From: Gemmatimonadota bacterium
GTDB lineage: Bacteria > Gemmatimonadota > Gemmatimonadetes > Gemmatimonadales > Gemmatimonadaceae
Reading direction: 5' to 3'
Length of the DNA stretch: 64,000 bases
Assembly (NCBI GenBank): GCA_016712265.1
Contig: JADJRJ010000028.1
Coordinates: 620,001 to 684,000 of the forward strand
The notes under the pieces were generated by a model. The model was not told where the DNA came from and did no database searches. It worked only from the letters and a program-made list of their open reading frames with translations. Positions 18,689 to 28,122 of this stretch are shown here, one piece after another (within the stretch, counting starts at the first letter, position 1; every line of letters begins with the position of its first letter). Made by a program: the position numbers and the translations under genes.

Positions 18689-19642
18689 TCAGGGCTCAGT
18701 GATCCTTAGTGCCCGCAGTGCCGCGATGCGTTGGTCCCGCCAGGCGATGCGCTCCGGAATCCTCTCGAGGGGGAGCCGCTCCCGCATCGCCGCCTGGAGC
18801 GTCTCCCGCAGCGCGTCGGTGACCACGGGATCGGTCGCGCCCCGTTCGCGCGCCGCCTGCTCGAACATGAAGCCGTACCGCGCGAGATAATCAGTGATCC
18901 CGCCAGGGGCATTCAGGTCGATCCCTTCCATCGGTCCGAGGAGGGCCCAGCGCAACCCGAAGCCGTCGCGAATCAGGGCATCAACGTCCGCTGGCGACAT
19001 CAGTCCATCGCGAACAACAGCGAACATCTCGGTCAGCAACGCGACCTGAAGCCGATTCATCACGAAGCCCGGGCGTTCACCGCGCACCAGCACCGGGACC
19101 TGTCCCACCTCCCGCAGGATCGCGAACGCCCGCTGCACCACGGCATCTGTGGTGACGGGCGTGGGCACCACCTCGATCACGGGGAGCAGGTGTGGTGGTG
19201 TGGCCGGGTGCGCGACCAGACAGCGATCCTGGCCAGCCAATCCAGCGGTGAACAGCGATGCTCCGATCGACGAGGTCGAGCTGGCGAGGATCGCTTCCGT
19301 CGGCGCGGCGGCGTCCAACTCAGCGAAGCAGGTCGCCTTCGCATCGCGCGACTCCTCGATGGACTCCTGCACCCACACCGCGCCCTCAAGGGCTTCCGCG
19401 AGGGTGGCGCTCACGGCGATCCGCGCGACGATCTCGTCAGGCGTTATTCTGGGCGCGACGGCCTGTGCCGCGGTCGCCGCGCGAAGGACCCGGGAATGGA
19501 GCGAGTCACGGACCGTGGCGTGCCGGGCGTAGACGCGGACCTGCCATCCCGCGCGCGCGAACACCAGGGCCCATGACGACCCGATGATCCCGGCGCCGAC
19601 GATCGCGACGCGCGGCCCGTCGCTCACCGGGCTCGCATCCAT
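18689..19642 (-). CDS. 3-hydroxyacyl-CoA dehydrogenase-like (lambda-crystallin/gulonate dehydrogenase type)
   Basis: 317 residues. A Rossmann NAD site opens the protein (VAIVGAGIIGSSWALVFARAG). SSTSSIGAS, then the active-site region HPATPPHLLPVIEVVP and PGFVMNRLQVALLTEMF follow the layout of CRYL1/L-gulonate 3-dehydrogenase and short 3-hydroxybutyryl-CoA dehydrogenases. The length fits this single-copy family rather than FadB-type fusions. Its start overlaps the stop of the serine hydrolase gene by 19 bases, so the two are co-translated. Substrate choice (gulonate versus a CoA thioester) cannot be decided here. Confidence 0.8.
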   Translation of the reverse strand: MDASPVSDGPRVAIVGAGIIGSSWALVFARAGWQVRVYARHATVRDSLHSRVLRAATAAQAVAPRITPDEIVARIAVSATLAEALEGAVWVQESIEESRDAKATCFAELDAAAPTEAILASSTSSIGASLFTAGLAGQDRCLVAHPATPPHLLPVIEVVPTPVTTDAVVQRAFAILREVGQVPVLVRGERPGFVMNRLQVALLTEMFAVVRDGLMSPADVDALIRDGFGLRWALLGPMEGIDLNAPGGITDYLARYGFMFEQAARERGATDPVVTDALRETLQAAMRERLPLERIPERIAWRDQRIAALRALRITEP

Positions 19643-21135
19643 TCACCATCCGAGCCCATCAGCGGGAAGTGCATCGACTCCACCGTGGCGTTGCGCCCCA
19701 CCCGAAAGGTGACGGGTGCCTTGCCGAGGATCGGGTCGCGCATCGTAGCGGTGAAGGCGTCGTACTGGTGATGCTCGAGGTCGCCCACCCCCGTCGGGTT
19801 GTGGTCATAGCTTATCACCAGCTTGCCGCCCTGAAGGCGCACGGTGGCCGTTCCGTACATGGAGTGGCGATACGTGCCGGTGTAGGCGTCGAGGGGAAGG
19901 CTGGGTCGGGTCCCAGGCGTCGGGGGTTTGGGTGCCCCCTGTGGTTGCATCGCGGCCATGAACTCCGCTTCGCGGCGTTGGAACTCCCCTGGCCAGTCCT
20001 TCGGCGGGACTCCGAGCGCGCGATCGAACAGGGTGTTCATGATCGGGATCGTCGCGCCACTCTGGTTCATGTTGGCCAGCACCACCACGCCAATGCCGTC
20101 GTCCGGCAGGAATCCCACCATGGTGGCCATGCCGTCGATGTTGCCGCCGTGGCCGATGTGCCGCCGGCCGCGGAACGCGGCGGAGAACCAGCCGAAGGCA
20201 TAGCCGGGAAAGTCCGGCGTGCCCAGCATGGCGCTCAGGTACGGATCGTCCATGGTGTGCTGCGGACGGATCGCTTCGCGTGACATCGCCTCGCTGAGCA
20301 CGCGCTTGCCACTCGCGGTCCCCCCGTTGAGCCAGAGGCGCACCCACTTCGACATGTCGACGACGTTGGAGTTGATCGAGCCGGCAGCTCCCGCGTTGTC
20401 GATGTTCCGATAGGGCACGACCTTCACGACCTTGTCGAGCTCGGCGTGCGGCTGCGCAACGTTGGTCAACCCGGAGAGGTCACGCACCGACGTGTTGGAC
20501 GACGTCATGCCCAGCGGCGTGAAGATCCGCGACTTCACAAAGTCGTCCCACGACATCCCGCTGGTGGCGCGCACGACCTCGCCGGCGGTGATGTACATCA
20601 GGTTCTGGTATTGAAAGCGGGTCCGGAAGCTCGTGGTCGGCGCCAGGTTGCGGATGCTGCGCACGATCTCCTCGCGCGAGCGCGTCGTGCCGTACCAGAC
20701 GAGCTCCCCACGCTCCATCCCGCTCCGGTGCAGCAGCAGGTCGCGCAGCCGGATTTCGCGCGTGACCCACGGGTCGTACATCTCGAAGTACGGCAGGTGG
20801 TCCGTGACGCGGTCGTCCATCGTGAGCTTCTTGTCGTCCGCGAGCATGGCGAGCGAGGCCCCGGTGAAGGCCTTGGATGCCGAGCCGATGGCGAACATCG
20901 TCTGGGGATCGACCGGGGTCGGGTCGCCGAGTCGGCGCACGCCATAGCCCCGGGCGAAGATGACCGAGTCCCGCGTAGTGACCGCAACGGCCAGCCCCGG
21001 CACCTTCCAAGCCTTCATCGCGGCCAGGATCACGGAGTCGACGCCGGCGAACGGGTCACGCCGGACCTGGCGACTCTGGGCCGGAAGGGTGAACGGCAGG
21101 GCGGCGAGGGCGAGGAGGGCGGCGCGACGACGCAT
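19624..21135 (-). CDS. Secreted serine beta-lactamase-like hydrolase with DUF3471-type tail
   Basis: 503 residues from the ATG at 21135, with a signal peptide (ALLALAALPFTLPAQ). The catalytic motifs are S85-A-S-K88, a Tyr-Gln-Asn within FQYQNLMY, and GHGGN for the third box. LLHRSGMERGELVW and GYAFGWFSAAFRGRRHIGHGG are typical of the esterase/D-peptidase branch. The C-terminal 120 residues (LDAYTGTYRHSMYGTATVRL) form a DUF3471-like beta domain. The same strand continues into the dehydrogenase gene with overlap. It is divergent from the M19 homologue with a 60-bp promoter region between them. Confidence 0.85.
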   Translation of the reverse strand: MRRRAALLALAALPFTLPAQSRQVRRDPFAGVDSVILAAMKAWKVPGLAVAVTTRDSVIFARGYGVRRLGDPTPVDPQTMFAIGSASKAFTGASLAMLADDKKLTMDDRVTDHLPYFEMYDPWVTREIRLRDLLLHRSGMERGELVWYGTTRSREEIVRSIRNLAPTTSFRTRFQYQNLMYITAGEVVRATSGMSWDDFVKSRIFTPLGMTSSNTSVRDLSGLTNVAQPHAELDKVVKVVPYRNIDNAGAAGSINSNVVDMSKWVRLWLNGGTASGKRVLSEAMSREAIRPQHTMDDPYLSAMLGTPDFPGYAFGWFSAAFRGRRHIGHGGNIDGMATMVGFLPDDGIGVVVLANMNQSGATIPIMNTLFDRALGVPPKDWPGEFQRREAEFMAAMQPQGAPKPPTPGTRPSLPLDAYTGTYRHSMYGTATVRLQGGKLVISYDHNPTGVGDLEHHQYDAFTATMRDPILGKAPVTFRVGRNATVESMHFPLMGSDGEWMRAR

Positions 21136-21195
21136 GAGAGGTGGGGTGGCGGGAGGGCGTACCAGCGGGGAATATGATAGCTGTCGCGCACTCAC

Positions 21196-22395
21196 ATGGT
21201 TTCCCTGACCACCCCCATGACCTCCCGTCGCACCGCCATCAAGCTCGGCGCCGCCGCCATCGTCGCCCCGATGTTCAACCGGGGCCGCTTTTCCCTGCCG
21301 CACATTCCCGGCCAGCAGTACTCCGCGCGGGCCATCGAGCTGATGCGGCGTGCGACGGTGATCGACATGCTGAGCCCCCTGCACATCGCGTCCAACGGCA
21401 ACCGGTGGCTCGAGAAGCCGGACTCGATCACCGCCGCGGACTTCGAGCCGTTCAAGCAGTCGGGGATTCATGTGTTCCACACTGCGGTGGGCTTCGGCGG
21501 ACCCAATGCCTACACCATCGGCCAGCAGTACTTCCAGCGACAGAACGCGATGATCGCGGCGCGGCCGGACCTCTTCATGCGGATCGATGCGGCAGACGAC
21601 TTCGCGAAGGTCAGGGGATCGGGACGCGTCGGCATCCTCCTCGGCGCACAGAACTCCGACCACTTCGTGCGGCCGGACTACAACCCGCGCGACATGCTGG
21701 CGACCGTGGACGAGTTCCACATGTACGGCCAGCGCGTCTCGCAGCTCACCTACAACTCGCAGAACTGGTTCGCGAGCGGGTCAACCGACCGGGTGGACGG
21801 CGGCGTCTCCGACTTTGGCGCGGAACTCATCGCGCGGATGAACAAGGTCGGCATGGCCGTGGACACCTCGCATTGCGGGGACAAGACGACGCTCGATGCG
21901 TTGGCCCTCTCGAAGAAGCCGGCGCTGATCACCCATTCCAACGTCCGCGCGCTCGCCAACAACCATCCGCGCTGCAAGCCCGACGAGGTGATCCGCGCCG
22001 CGGGCAAGGCCGGGAGCGTCATGGGAATCACCGGCGTGCGCATGTTCGTGAAGGGGAGTGAGCCGACCACGGTCGAGGACTTCTTCAACCACATCGACTA
22101 CGTGGCGAAGATGATCGGCGTGGAGCATGTCGGGATCGGGAGCGACATCGACCTGCAGGGCTACGACGACATGCCGCCTGACGAGTACAAGCGGCTCAAG
22201 GACAGCTACAAGGGGAGCTACGGCTTCCGCGACAAGATCGACATCGAGGGGATTGACCACCCGAGGCGGATGTTCGACGTCACGGAGGGGCTGATCCGTC
22301 GCAAGTACACCGACGACCAGATCCTCGGCATCCTCGGCGGGAACTTCCAGCGCGTGCTGACCGACATCTGGGCGGGGATGCCTGCCGGGAAGTAG
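21196..22395 (+). CDS. M19 dipeptidase homologue with altered metal site, Tat-like leader
   Basis: 399 residues from the first ATG; an internal ATG at 21217 (MTSRRTAIKLGAAAIVAP) gives the better Tat signal. Renal dipeptidase features are present: His226 in DTSHCG, His247 in THSNVRAL, NHPR, and Asp317 in GIGSDID. However, the N-terminal His-x-Asp ligand pair of M19 enzymes is replaced by D57-MLSP, and the bridging Glu is Gln152 (LLGAQNSDHF). The mononuclear or non-catalytic state is therefore possible. A strong hairpin follows the stop. Family is secure; dipeptidase activity is doubtful. Confidence 0.8.
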   Translation: MVSLTTPMTSRRTAIKLGAAAIVAPMFNRGRFSLPHIPGQQYSARAIELMRRATVIDMLSPLHIASNGNRWLEKPDSITAADFEPFKQSGIHVFHTAVGFGGPNAYTIGQQYFQRQNAMIAARPDLFMRIDAADDFAKVRGSGRVGILLGAQNSDHFVRPDYNPRDMLATVDEFHMYGQRVSQLTYNSQNWFASGSTDRVDGGVSDFGAELIARMNKVGMAVDTSHCGDKTTLDALALSKKPALITHSNVRALANNHPRCKPDEVIRAAGKAGSVMGITGVRMFVKGSEPTTVEDFFNHIDYVAKMIGVEHVGIGSDIDLQGYDDMPPDEYKRLKDSYKGSYGFRDKIDIEGIDHPRRMFDVTEGLIRRKYTDDQILGILGGNFQRVLTDIWAGMPAGK

Positions 22396-22437
22396 GCGCA
22401 CGGCGGGCAGGGATCGCCGACGCAGCACACAACATCA

Positions 22438-22469
22438 CGGGGAGCACGAGCCTTGGCTTGTGCTCCCCG
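22438..22469. terminator. Perfect long hairpin between convergent genes
   Basis: CGGGGAGCACGAGCC (22438-22452) pairs fully with GGCTTGTGCTCCCCG (22455-22469) apart from one G-T wobble, leaving a two-base loop that would open to four or more. It lies 43 bp after the M19 stop and 37 bp from the ankyrin stop, so it can serve both strands. Confidence 0.75.
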
Positions 22470-22505
22470 TCCTGCTTCGCTGTTGTGGGCTATTGACGCC
22501 GCGAG

Positions 22506-23777
22506 CTACTCGATGGCGCCGTGCTGCACGAGCAACTCCAGCACGCCGCGATTAACGAACACCTGTTGGTGAAAGCGGCGTCCCCACGACAGGGGCGTCA
22601 CGTGGTGGTATTCGACGAGGCGATGGTCATCGTAGCCCGGGTGCAGCTGCTTGCGGAGCGTGGCCCGGACGTTCACGTCAGCGCCGTGCGCAAGGAATAG
22701 CTCGGCGATCCGTGTATCGTAGACCGGCGTGTGCCGATTGTAGTTCATCCAGAATGCCGGCTGCGAGACGACCGTCGAGAAGATCGCGGTGTGCCCACCA
22801 AACCCCTCGGCGTCGACGGCCGCCGGGGTGTTCGGGTCGGCACCCTTCGCGATAAGCCACTGGGCGATCTCCAGCTCGTCGTAGTCAGCGCACATGTGGA
22901 GCAGCGTGGCGTCCTTGAGCGGCGTCGCGTGCGTCGCGTTGACCTCGTCGTGGCACCCGATTTCCGGCGGATAGATCTCCTCGTGCGAGTAGGTGCGGTG
23001 CACGAGGCCGGGGTCACGCGCGAGGTGCGCCTCGAGGAGGTCGATGCGGCCGCGATGGAGGGCCATCGTCGGAGTGTCGGGATACACCATGCCATGCTGT
23101 GCATACAGCTCGAGGATGCGATGCTTCGCCTCTGGTCGGCGGCTGTCCGTCTCGAGGACCACGTCGGCCGGACAGGGACAGGCATCCGGTCCATCAAAGC
23201 GCAGCCCCAGGGCCAACAGGAACTCGTTCCCGGGTACACTCAGCGTGTAGGCCGGTCCCCCAAAGGCGTCGCGCGGAGGGCGGGGTTTCCCCAGCATCCC
23301 GTGCAACAGGGCCGCCGTGCCCAGCTGGCTCTGCAACACGGCGCGGCCGACGGCGTGTTGATGATCCGAGGCCCCGTGGTCGTGCAGCCACTGGATGATC
23401 CGGTCGCGTCCGAGGTTGGCCGCATAGGACATCGGCGGACCCCAATTGCTGTCGCGTCGTACGAGGACATGTTCGTCGCGCAGGTGCGGGTGCTGCGTCA
23501 CCAGCCGGGCGACAGTGTCGAGATCGTCCTGCCAGATGGCGTCGGCCAGTTCGCAGGCCTGCACGAGGCGCGGCCAGCTGGCGCACTGGTAGCTCCGCGC
23601 CAGCACCAGCTGCGCCTCATGTAGTTGGAGTGTAGTGCTGACTCCACCTGTGGGGTGAAACGCGCGAAAGTCATCGAGCGCGCTGGCGTCGCCCGCGCGG
23701 GCGGCGGTGAGCAGGTCCTTCGCCTGGTGGCGGAGCTGCTCGAGGTTGGGACGTACGGGTAATCCACGAACGGGCAT
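22506..23777 (-). CDS. Ankyrin-repeat protein
   Basis: 423 residues from the ATG at 23777, preceded by an ideal AAAGGAGG. Ankyrin units are visible, for example NWGPPMSYAANLGRDRIIQW, DATLLHMCADYDELEIAQWL followed by IAKGADPNTP, and RIAELFLAHGADVNVRA followed by a final VNRGVLELLVQHGA. No signal peptide is visible, so it is probably cytoplasmic. The first 60 residues (NLEQLRHQAKDLLTAARAGD) match the common N-terminus of soil-bacterial ankyrin proteins. The ribosome site lies in a stable hairpin (see separate entry), so translation may be regulated. Binding partner unknown. Confidence 0.85.
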   Translation of the reverse strand: MPVRGLPVRPNLEQLRHQAKDLLTAARAGDASALDDFRAFHPTGGVSTTLQLHEAQLVLARSYQCASWPRLVQACELADAIWQDDLDTVARLVTQHPHLRDEHVLVRRDSNWGPPMSYAANLGRDRIIQWLHDHGASDHQHAVGRAVLQSQLGTAALLHGMLGKPRPPRDAFGGPAYTLSVPGNEFLLALGLRFDGPDACPCPADVVLETDSRRPEAKHRILELYAQHGMVYPDTPTMALHRGRIDLLEAHLARDPGLVHRTYSHEEIYPPEIGCHDEVNATHATPLKDATLLHMCADYDELEIAQWLIAKGADPNTPAAVDAEGFGGHTAIFSTVVSQPAFWMNYNRHTPVYDTRIAELFLAHGADVNVRATLRKQLHPGYDDHRLVEYHHVTPLSWGRRFHQQVFVNRGVLELLVQHGAIE

Positions 23778-23779
23778 AA

Positions 23780-23833
23780 CGAGCCTCCTTTGTACAGGGC
23801 CCGTGTCCGCAGAGTCGGGCGAAAGGAGGTTCG
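23780..23833 (-). promoter_or_regulatory. Leader hairpin sequestering the Shine-Dalgarno of the ankyrin gene
   Basis: On the minus-strand transcript, CGAACCUCCUUU (23833-23822) is followed 30 nt later by AAAGGAGGCUCG (23791-23780), which includes the full ribosome-binding site three bases before the AUG. The arms pair over 8 contiguous bp, one A-C mismatch, then 3 bp. Translation should be blocked unless the stem is opened by heat, a ligand, a protein or an upstream ribosome. Confidence 0.6.
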
Positions 23834-23959
23834 CAGGGTGCTCGAACCGACGGTGTACACCGGGTGGACTCGGTCCTTCCCGCGGACAGGAGGCGCCCCG
23901 CAGCGCCGACCGCAACATGGGCGGTCGGCGCGGGAGAGGCAAGGCGGCGTGGAGCCCCT

Positions 23960-26512
23960 CTACGGCAGTGTTTTCGGCGGCGCCTTGATCCCCCAGCGCG
24001 CCGCCCACGCCTCCGGCTGGCCCTTGAGCTGCTTGTCGTACCAGTCGAGCATGATCGCATCGCGCAGGTACTCCACGCTGGGCTTCGAGTTGATCCCGTG
24101 GTTCTCGCCCGCCACGCGGATCAACTCCGCCTCGCGCCCCAACATGCGCAGGGCCGTGAACATCTGTTCGCTCTCGGTCGGCACCACGTTGGTGTCGTCG
24201 GTGCCGTGGATCATCAACATCGGCGACGTGATCTTGTCGGCGGAGAACAGGGGCGAGCGGTCCACGTACACATCCTTGCGGTTCCACGGATAACACCCGG
24301 GGCAGGTGCCGTCGGTGTAGCTGAAGCCCGTCCAGCCGGCCCCCCAGTAGTTCGCGATGTTGCTGATGCCGGCCAGCTCGATCCCGGTACGGAAGAGCTT
24401 CGTCCGCGTGTGGATCAACATCGTCATGAAGCCGCCATACGAGTGGCCGAAGTTCCCGATGCGCGAGCCGTCTACCCAGCGGTGCGCCTTCACGAACTGC
24501 TCCGTTCCCTCGATGATGTCGGTAGCCGCCGCAGTTCCCCAGTCATTGATGTGGTAGTTGGCGAACGTCTGACCGTATCCCGGCGTGCCAGCCGGATTCA
24601 TGTAGAGGACGGCATACCCATTGGACGCGAACCAGAGCAACCGCTGCTCGAAGTCCTTCTTCATCGGCAACGTCCCGCCGTAGTAGTGCACGATCATCGG
24701 GTAGGTCTTCGTGGAATCGAAGCCGGGTGGCACCCAGTACCAGGCCTCGATCGTCTCACCGCGGCTGTTGCGGAAGGTCCACTCGCGTGAGGCCGGCACA
24801 GCAACGTTGGTGAGAGCCTCGGCATTGGGGCGCACGATGGGCTGGGTCGCCCCGGTGCGCAGGTCGATCCGTGAGATGACCACCGGCGCCGTCGGGCTCT
24901 CGGTGGCGATCACCATCGTGTGGCCGCCGATGTCAAACGCCGTGCCCACCGGGCCGGGGAGGGGGCGCATCACCTCGAGCGTGGTCCTTGCCAGTGCGGA
25001 GGTCACCGGCGCAACAGTCCGCGCGGGAGGTGTCTTCGCGCCCTCATCAACCGGCACGTAGATGCGACCGTCGGTCGCGTTCCAGATCAACGAGGTGCAT
25101 CCCAGCCCACCGCCGACCGACGGCACAAACCCCTCACTGAGGTGCACCATCCCGCCGCGCTCGACGGACGTCGCATACAACTCGTTCTCGAACACGCTGA
25201 ATGCCGGGTCGTTCCCCTGGTAGGTTGCCTTCGCGCTCGCACAGAAGGCGAGTGCCTTGCTATCAGGCGACCAGGCGAGCGCCCCCGGGGCCTGGAACGC
25301 CTCGTTCGACAGCTCGAGCACACGCCGGGTCGCCTTGGTCGTCACGTCGATCGTCCAGATCTCGGCCCGCATCCAGGGGCGGCGGCTGTTGTCCTGCACG
25401 GTGCGCGTGAAGGCGATTGCGCGGCCGTCCGGCGAGAGCGTCGCCGCGCTGACGCCAACCGCCGTGTCGCCCACGAGGGTCACCCGTGAGCCCGACGCCG
25501 GATGGAAGGCGAAGAGGTGGGCCTTGTCGGCTGTCCATGACCAGCGGTCCCAGACCTCGGTGAGTCGCGTCGCTTCGCCGGGTTTGGCCGGAGGCGGGGC
25601 GCCGATCCGCTGGGTGGCGGTGATGTAGAGCCACTCGCCATCGGCAGACGACCCGACGATCCCGAGCCCGGGCTCCGCGCGCAGCAGGCGCTTGGTCGCA
25701 CCCTCCGCGGTCCACTCCCAAAGGTCCATCCCCTGCGCTCCCTGCCGGTCCGTCGCCGCAGACACGAACAGGCGGCGTCCATCCAGGCTCCATCGCGCCT
25801 GGGCCGCGTTAGGCACGACCGCATCTGCGAGCGTGCGCCCGGTCGCCACCTCGTGCACCTGCAGCGCCGACACGTACTTGTCGCTCTCGGCATCATACCG
25901 CTGCACGAAGAGCGCGACGCGCGCAGCCGTGGGGTCCACGACCATGGACCGCACGTGCGCGATGTCCCGGAGTTCCGCCCAGGTTCCCGGGTGTTGTGCG
26001 TCCAAAGACGTCGTGATGGCGGCCGAGGACACCGTGGGCGTCACCTTCACCGTCAGTGGTTCGCTTGACGACGTGCCACGTCCCAGTCGCTGGACCAGCA
26101 GCAGGTGCTTCCCCGTGCGGAGCTCGACCTCTGGCCCCGCCACTCGTTGCCCGTCGAGCCAGACGCGACGCGTCGCGGCGTCGCCACCCGTGAAGGTGAG
26201 GGTGGCTTTCGTCCATCGGTCGGTCGTGAGGTAGGTCGCCGCGTGCAGCACCTGGCCGTCAGCGGCACCTCCCGCGCCGGGCTGCCAGCGCAACGTCGTG
26301 CCGCCGGGCATCGCCACGGCCGTGCCGCCAACCGGCCATCGTCGACCGATCGTGACGCGTGTCGCGTCCATGACCGATGAATCGCCAGCCGCGGCGTTGA
26401 ACGGTGCGACGGCAGCCGTGGGCCCAAGGACCAGCCAACGGTCCACGGTGGTTTGCGCGGCGGCTGACGACACCGCCACGAAGGAGAATGCGATGAGGGA
26501 GATCGGACGCAT
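23960..26512 (-). CDS. S9 prolyl oligopeptidase-family peptidase
   Basis: 850 residues with a signal peptide (MRPISLIAFSFVAVSSAAA). The N-terminal two thirds hold a WD/beta-propeller of the DPP-IV type (ARWSLDGRRLFVSAATDRQG, TLSPDGRAIAFTRTVQDN). The C-terminal alpha/beta hydrolase has the nucleophile motif GHSYGG around residue 690, the acid in HGTDDTNVVP and the His in GENHGIN. MVHYYGGTLPMKK is the oxyanion region. It is exported and probably degrades peptides. It follows the amidohydrolase gene by 30 bp, suggesting an operon. A CGTTAGGC copy lies in the coding region at 25807. Confidence 0.88.
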   Translation of the reverse strand: MRPISLIAFSFVAVSSAAAQTTVDRWLVLGPTAAVAPFNAAAGDSSVMDATRVTIGRRWPVGGTAVAMPGGTTLRWQPGAGGAADGQVLHAATYLTTDRWTKATLTFTGGDAATRRVWLDGQRVAGPEVELRTGKHLLLVQRLGRGTSSSEPLTVKVTPTVSSAAITTSLDAQHPGTWAELRDIAHVRSMVVDPTAARVALFVQRYDAESDKYVSALQVHEVATGRTLADAVVPNAAQARWSLDGRRLFVSAATDRQGAQGMDLWEWTAEGATKRLLRAEPGLGIVGSSADGEWLYITATQRIGAPPPAKPGEATRLTEVWDRWSWTADKAHLFAFHPASGSRVTLVGDTAVGVSAATLSPDGRAIAFTRTVQDNSRRPWMRAEIWTIDVTTKATRRVLELSNEAFQAPGALAWSPDSKALAFCASAKATYQGNDPAFSVFENELYATSVERGGMVHLSEGFVPSVGGGLGCTSLIWNATDGRIYVPVDEGAKTPPARTVAPVTSALARTTLEVMRPLPGPVGTAFDIGGHTMVIATESPTAPVVISRIDLRTGATQPIVRPNAEALTNVAVPASREWTFRNSRGETIEAWYWVPPGFDSTKTYPMIVHYYGGTLPMKKDFEQRLLWFASNGYAVLYMNPAGTPGYGQTFANYHINDWGTAAATDIIEGTEQFVKAHRWVDGSRIGNFGHSYGGFMTMLIHTRTKLFRTGIELAGISNIANYWGAGWTGFSYTDGTCPGCYPWNRKDVYVDRSPLFSADKITSPMLMIHGTDDTNVVPTESEQMFTALRMLGREAELIRVAGENHGINSKPSVEYLRDAIMLDWYDKQLKGQPEAWAARWGIKAPPKTLP

Positions 26513-26542
26513 GAGCGACCTGATGGTGGGATGTGTGAGCGA

Positions 26543-28057
26543 CTAGCGACTGCCCTTTCGGGCGCGCGCCTGGGTGACCATCTCCTTCGCCTCGCGCAGC
26601 AGTGTCGGCCCGTGGTAGGGGATCCCGTCCTTGATGGTCCACTCCACACCGCCCGTGTGCACGATCTTCCCGTCCTTCACCGCCTCGGTGCCCGTGGGAT
26701 AGAGCACCTTGAGGTCCGCAAGCGGATTGCCGTTCACGATGATCAGGTCGGCGATCCATCCTGGACGCACGCGGCCCAGGTCGTGGTCGCGCCCCAGGAC
26801 CTTCGCGCCGTTCTGCGTGGCCTGCTGCAGGATCCTGATCGGGGAGAAGCCGGCCTCCTGCTTCAACTCGAGTTCGCGCACAAAGCCAAAGCCGTACATC
26901 TGGTAGATGAAGCCGGCGTCGTCACCCACGGCAATCGTCCCGCCCATGCGATCAAAGTCGCGCAACGCCTTGAACCACAGCTGGTAGTTCTCCTTCCAGT
27001 ACGCTTCGTCCACCGAGGTCCAGCCGATGAAGTACGACCCATGGTTCATCGGGTTGGGCTTGAAGAACTCCTCGAGCGCGGGGTGCAGGTAGTCCTTGAA
27101 CCACGGTTGCCCCTGCGCGCGCTGCAGGTCACGGCTCGCTTCGTAGATGTCCAGCGTGGGCACCCACGCGACGTTGGCCTTCACCATTCCCTGCAGCACC
27201 TCCTTGAGGCGCGCGGGGTCGGCCTCGCGCCACAACCGTCCGGCGTACCGAAAGCGGTGCGTTTCGTCGGTGATGTTGAACTCGGGCGGAAAGGGCTGCA
27301 CCCCGTCCGGGATGGCGGCATCCGGAATGCCGTACCAATGCTCGATGGTCGTGCTGCCAAACCGGATGTCGTCCCACGCATTGGTCTCCTCGACGGCCGC
27401 GTGGTGCGCGATGCGCAGCCCCACCTTCTTCGCTTCGTCGATGGCCGCTTCCATCACGTCGCGCTTGGTGTTCACCAACTTGATCCCGTCCACGCCGGCC
27501 CGCTTCAACTCCTGCACCCGCGCCCGCGCCTCGGCGGGGGTATTCGGCGCGGTGGGGACGATGAAGAACGGGTAATGGAAGATGCGCGGCCCTGCGACGC
27601 GACCCGCGTTGATCTGCTCGCGCAGCGGAATCGTCTTGCGCGTGTCACTCCCGACATCGCGCACCGAGGTGATCCCGCTGGCGAGCCAGAGGTTGAGCTC
27701 ATACTGCTGGTCCATCGGGATCCCGCCGCGCTCGTCCTGCACGTGGGCGTGGGCGTTGATGAACCCGGGGAGGACGTACTTGCCCGCCGCGTCGATCACG
27801 GCGTCACCGGTCGGGCGTTGGGGCGCTGTGCCACCGACGGCGGCCACGGTGGCATCGGCGATGGGGACCAGCTGGGTGATCCGCCCGCCTTCCACGATGA
27901 TGTCCCACGGGCCGGACGCCGGCGTCCCGGTGCCGTCAATGACGAGCGCGTTCCGGATGACAAGCCGGTTGACGCGCTGGGCATGGCGCGCGGTGCCCTG
28001 CGCGTCGAGGGTGGTCAGGGCGAGGAGGGAGGCAGCGACGATAGACCGCAGGCGCAC
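26543..28057 (-). CDS. Secreted amidohydrolase (imidazolonepropionase/prolidase-like)
   Basis: 504 residues from a GTG at 28057 that opens a signal peptide (RLRSIVAASLLALTTLDAQ); a longer frame adds 58 unlikely residues. The amidohydrolase signature is H-x-H in GFINAHAHVQDE, then KLVNTKRD, AHHAAVE and EHWYG supplying later His ligands, with Asp in GDDAGF. GWIADLIIVNGNPLADL is the standard C-terminal cap of secreted Xaa-Pro dipeptidase-type amidohydrolases. The gene sits between GH109 and the S9 peptidase on the same strand. Confidence 0.85.
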   Translation of the reverse strand: MRLRSIVAASLLALTTLDAQGTARHAQRVNRLVIRNALVIDGTGTPASGPWDIIVEGGRITQLVPIADATVAAVGGTAPQRPTGDAVIDAAGKYVLPGFINAHAHVQDERGGIPMDQQYELNLWLASGITSVRDVGSDTRKTIPLREQINAGRVAGPRIFHYPFFIVPTAPNTPAEARARVQELKRAGVDGIKLVNTKRDVMEAAIDEAKKVGLRIAHHAAVEETNAWDDIRFGSTTIEHWYGIPDAAIPDGVQPFPPEFNITDETHRFRYAGRLWREADPARLKEVLQGMVKANVAWVPTLDIYEASRDLQRAQGQPWFKDYLHPALEEFFKPNPMNHGSYFIGWTSVDEAYWKENYQLWFKALRDFDRMGGTIAVGDDAGFIYQMYGFGFVRELELKQEAGFSPIRILQQATQNGAKVLGRDHDLGRVRPGWIADLIIVNGNPLADLKVLYPTGTEAVKDGKIVHTGGVEWTIKDGIPYHGPTLLREAKEMVTQARARKGSR

Positions 28058-28122
28058 GGGAGTGTGGGCTGGGGAAGGGAATACCCCCAAGTTGCCACCG
28101 AACCGGCCCCCTCGCGAGCCGC

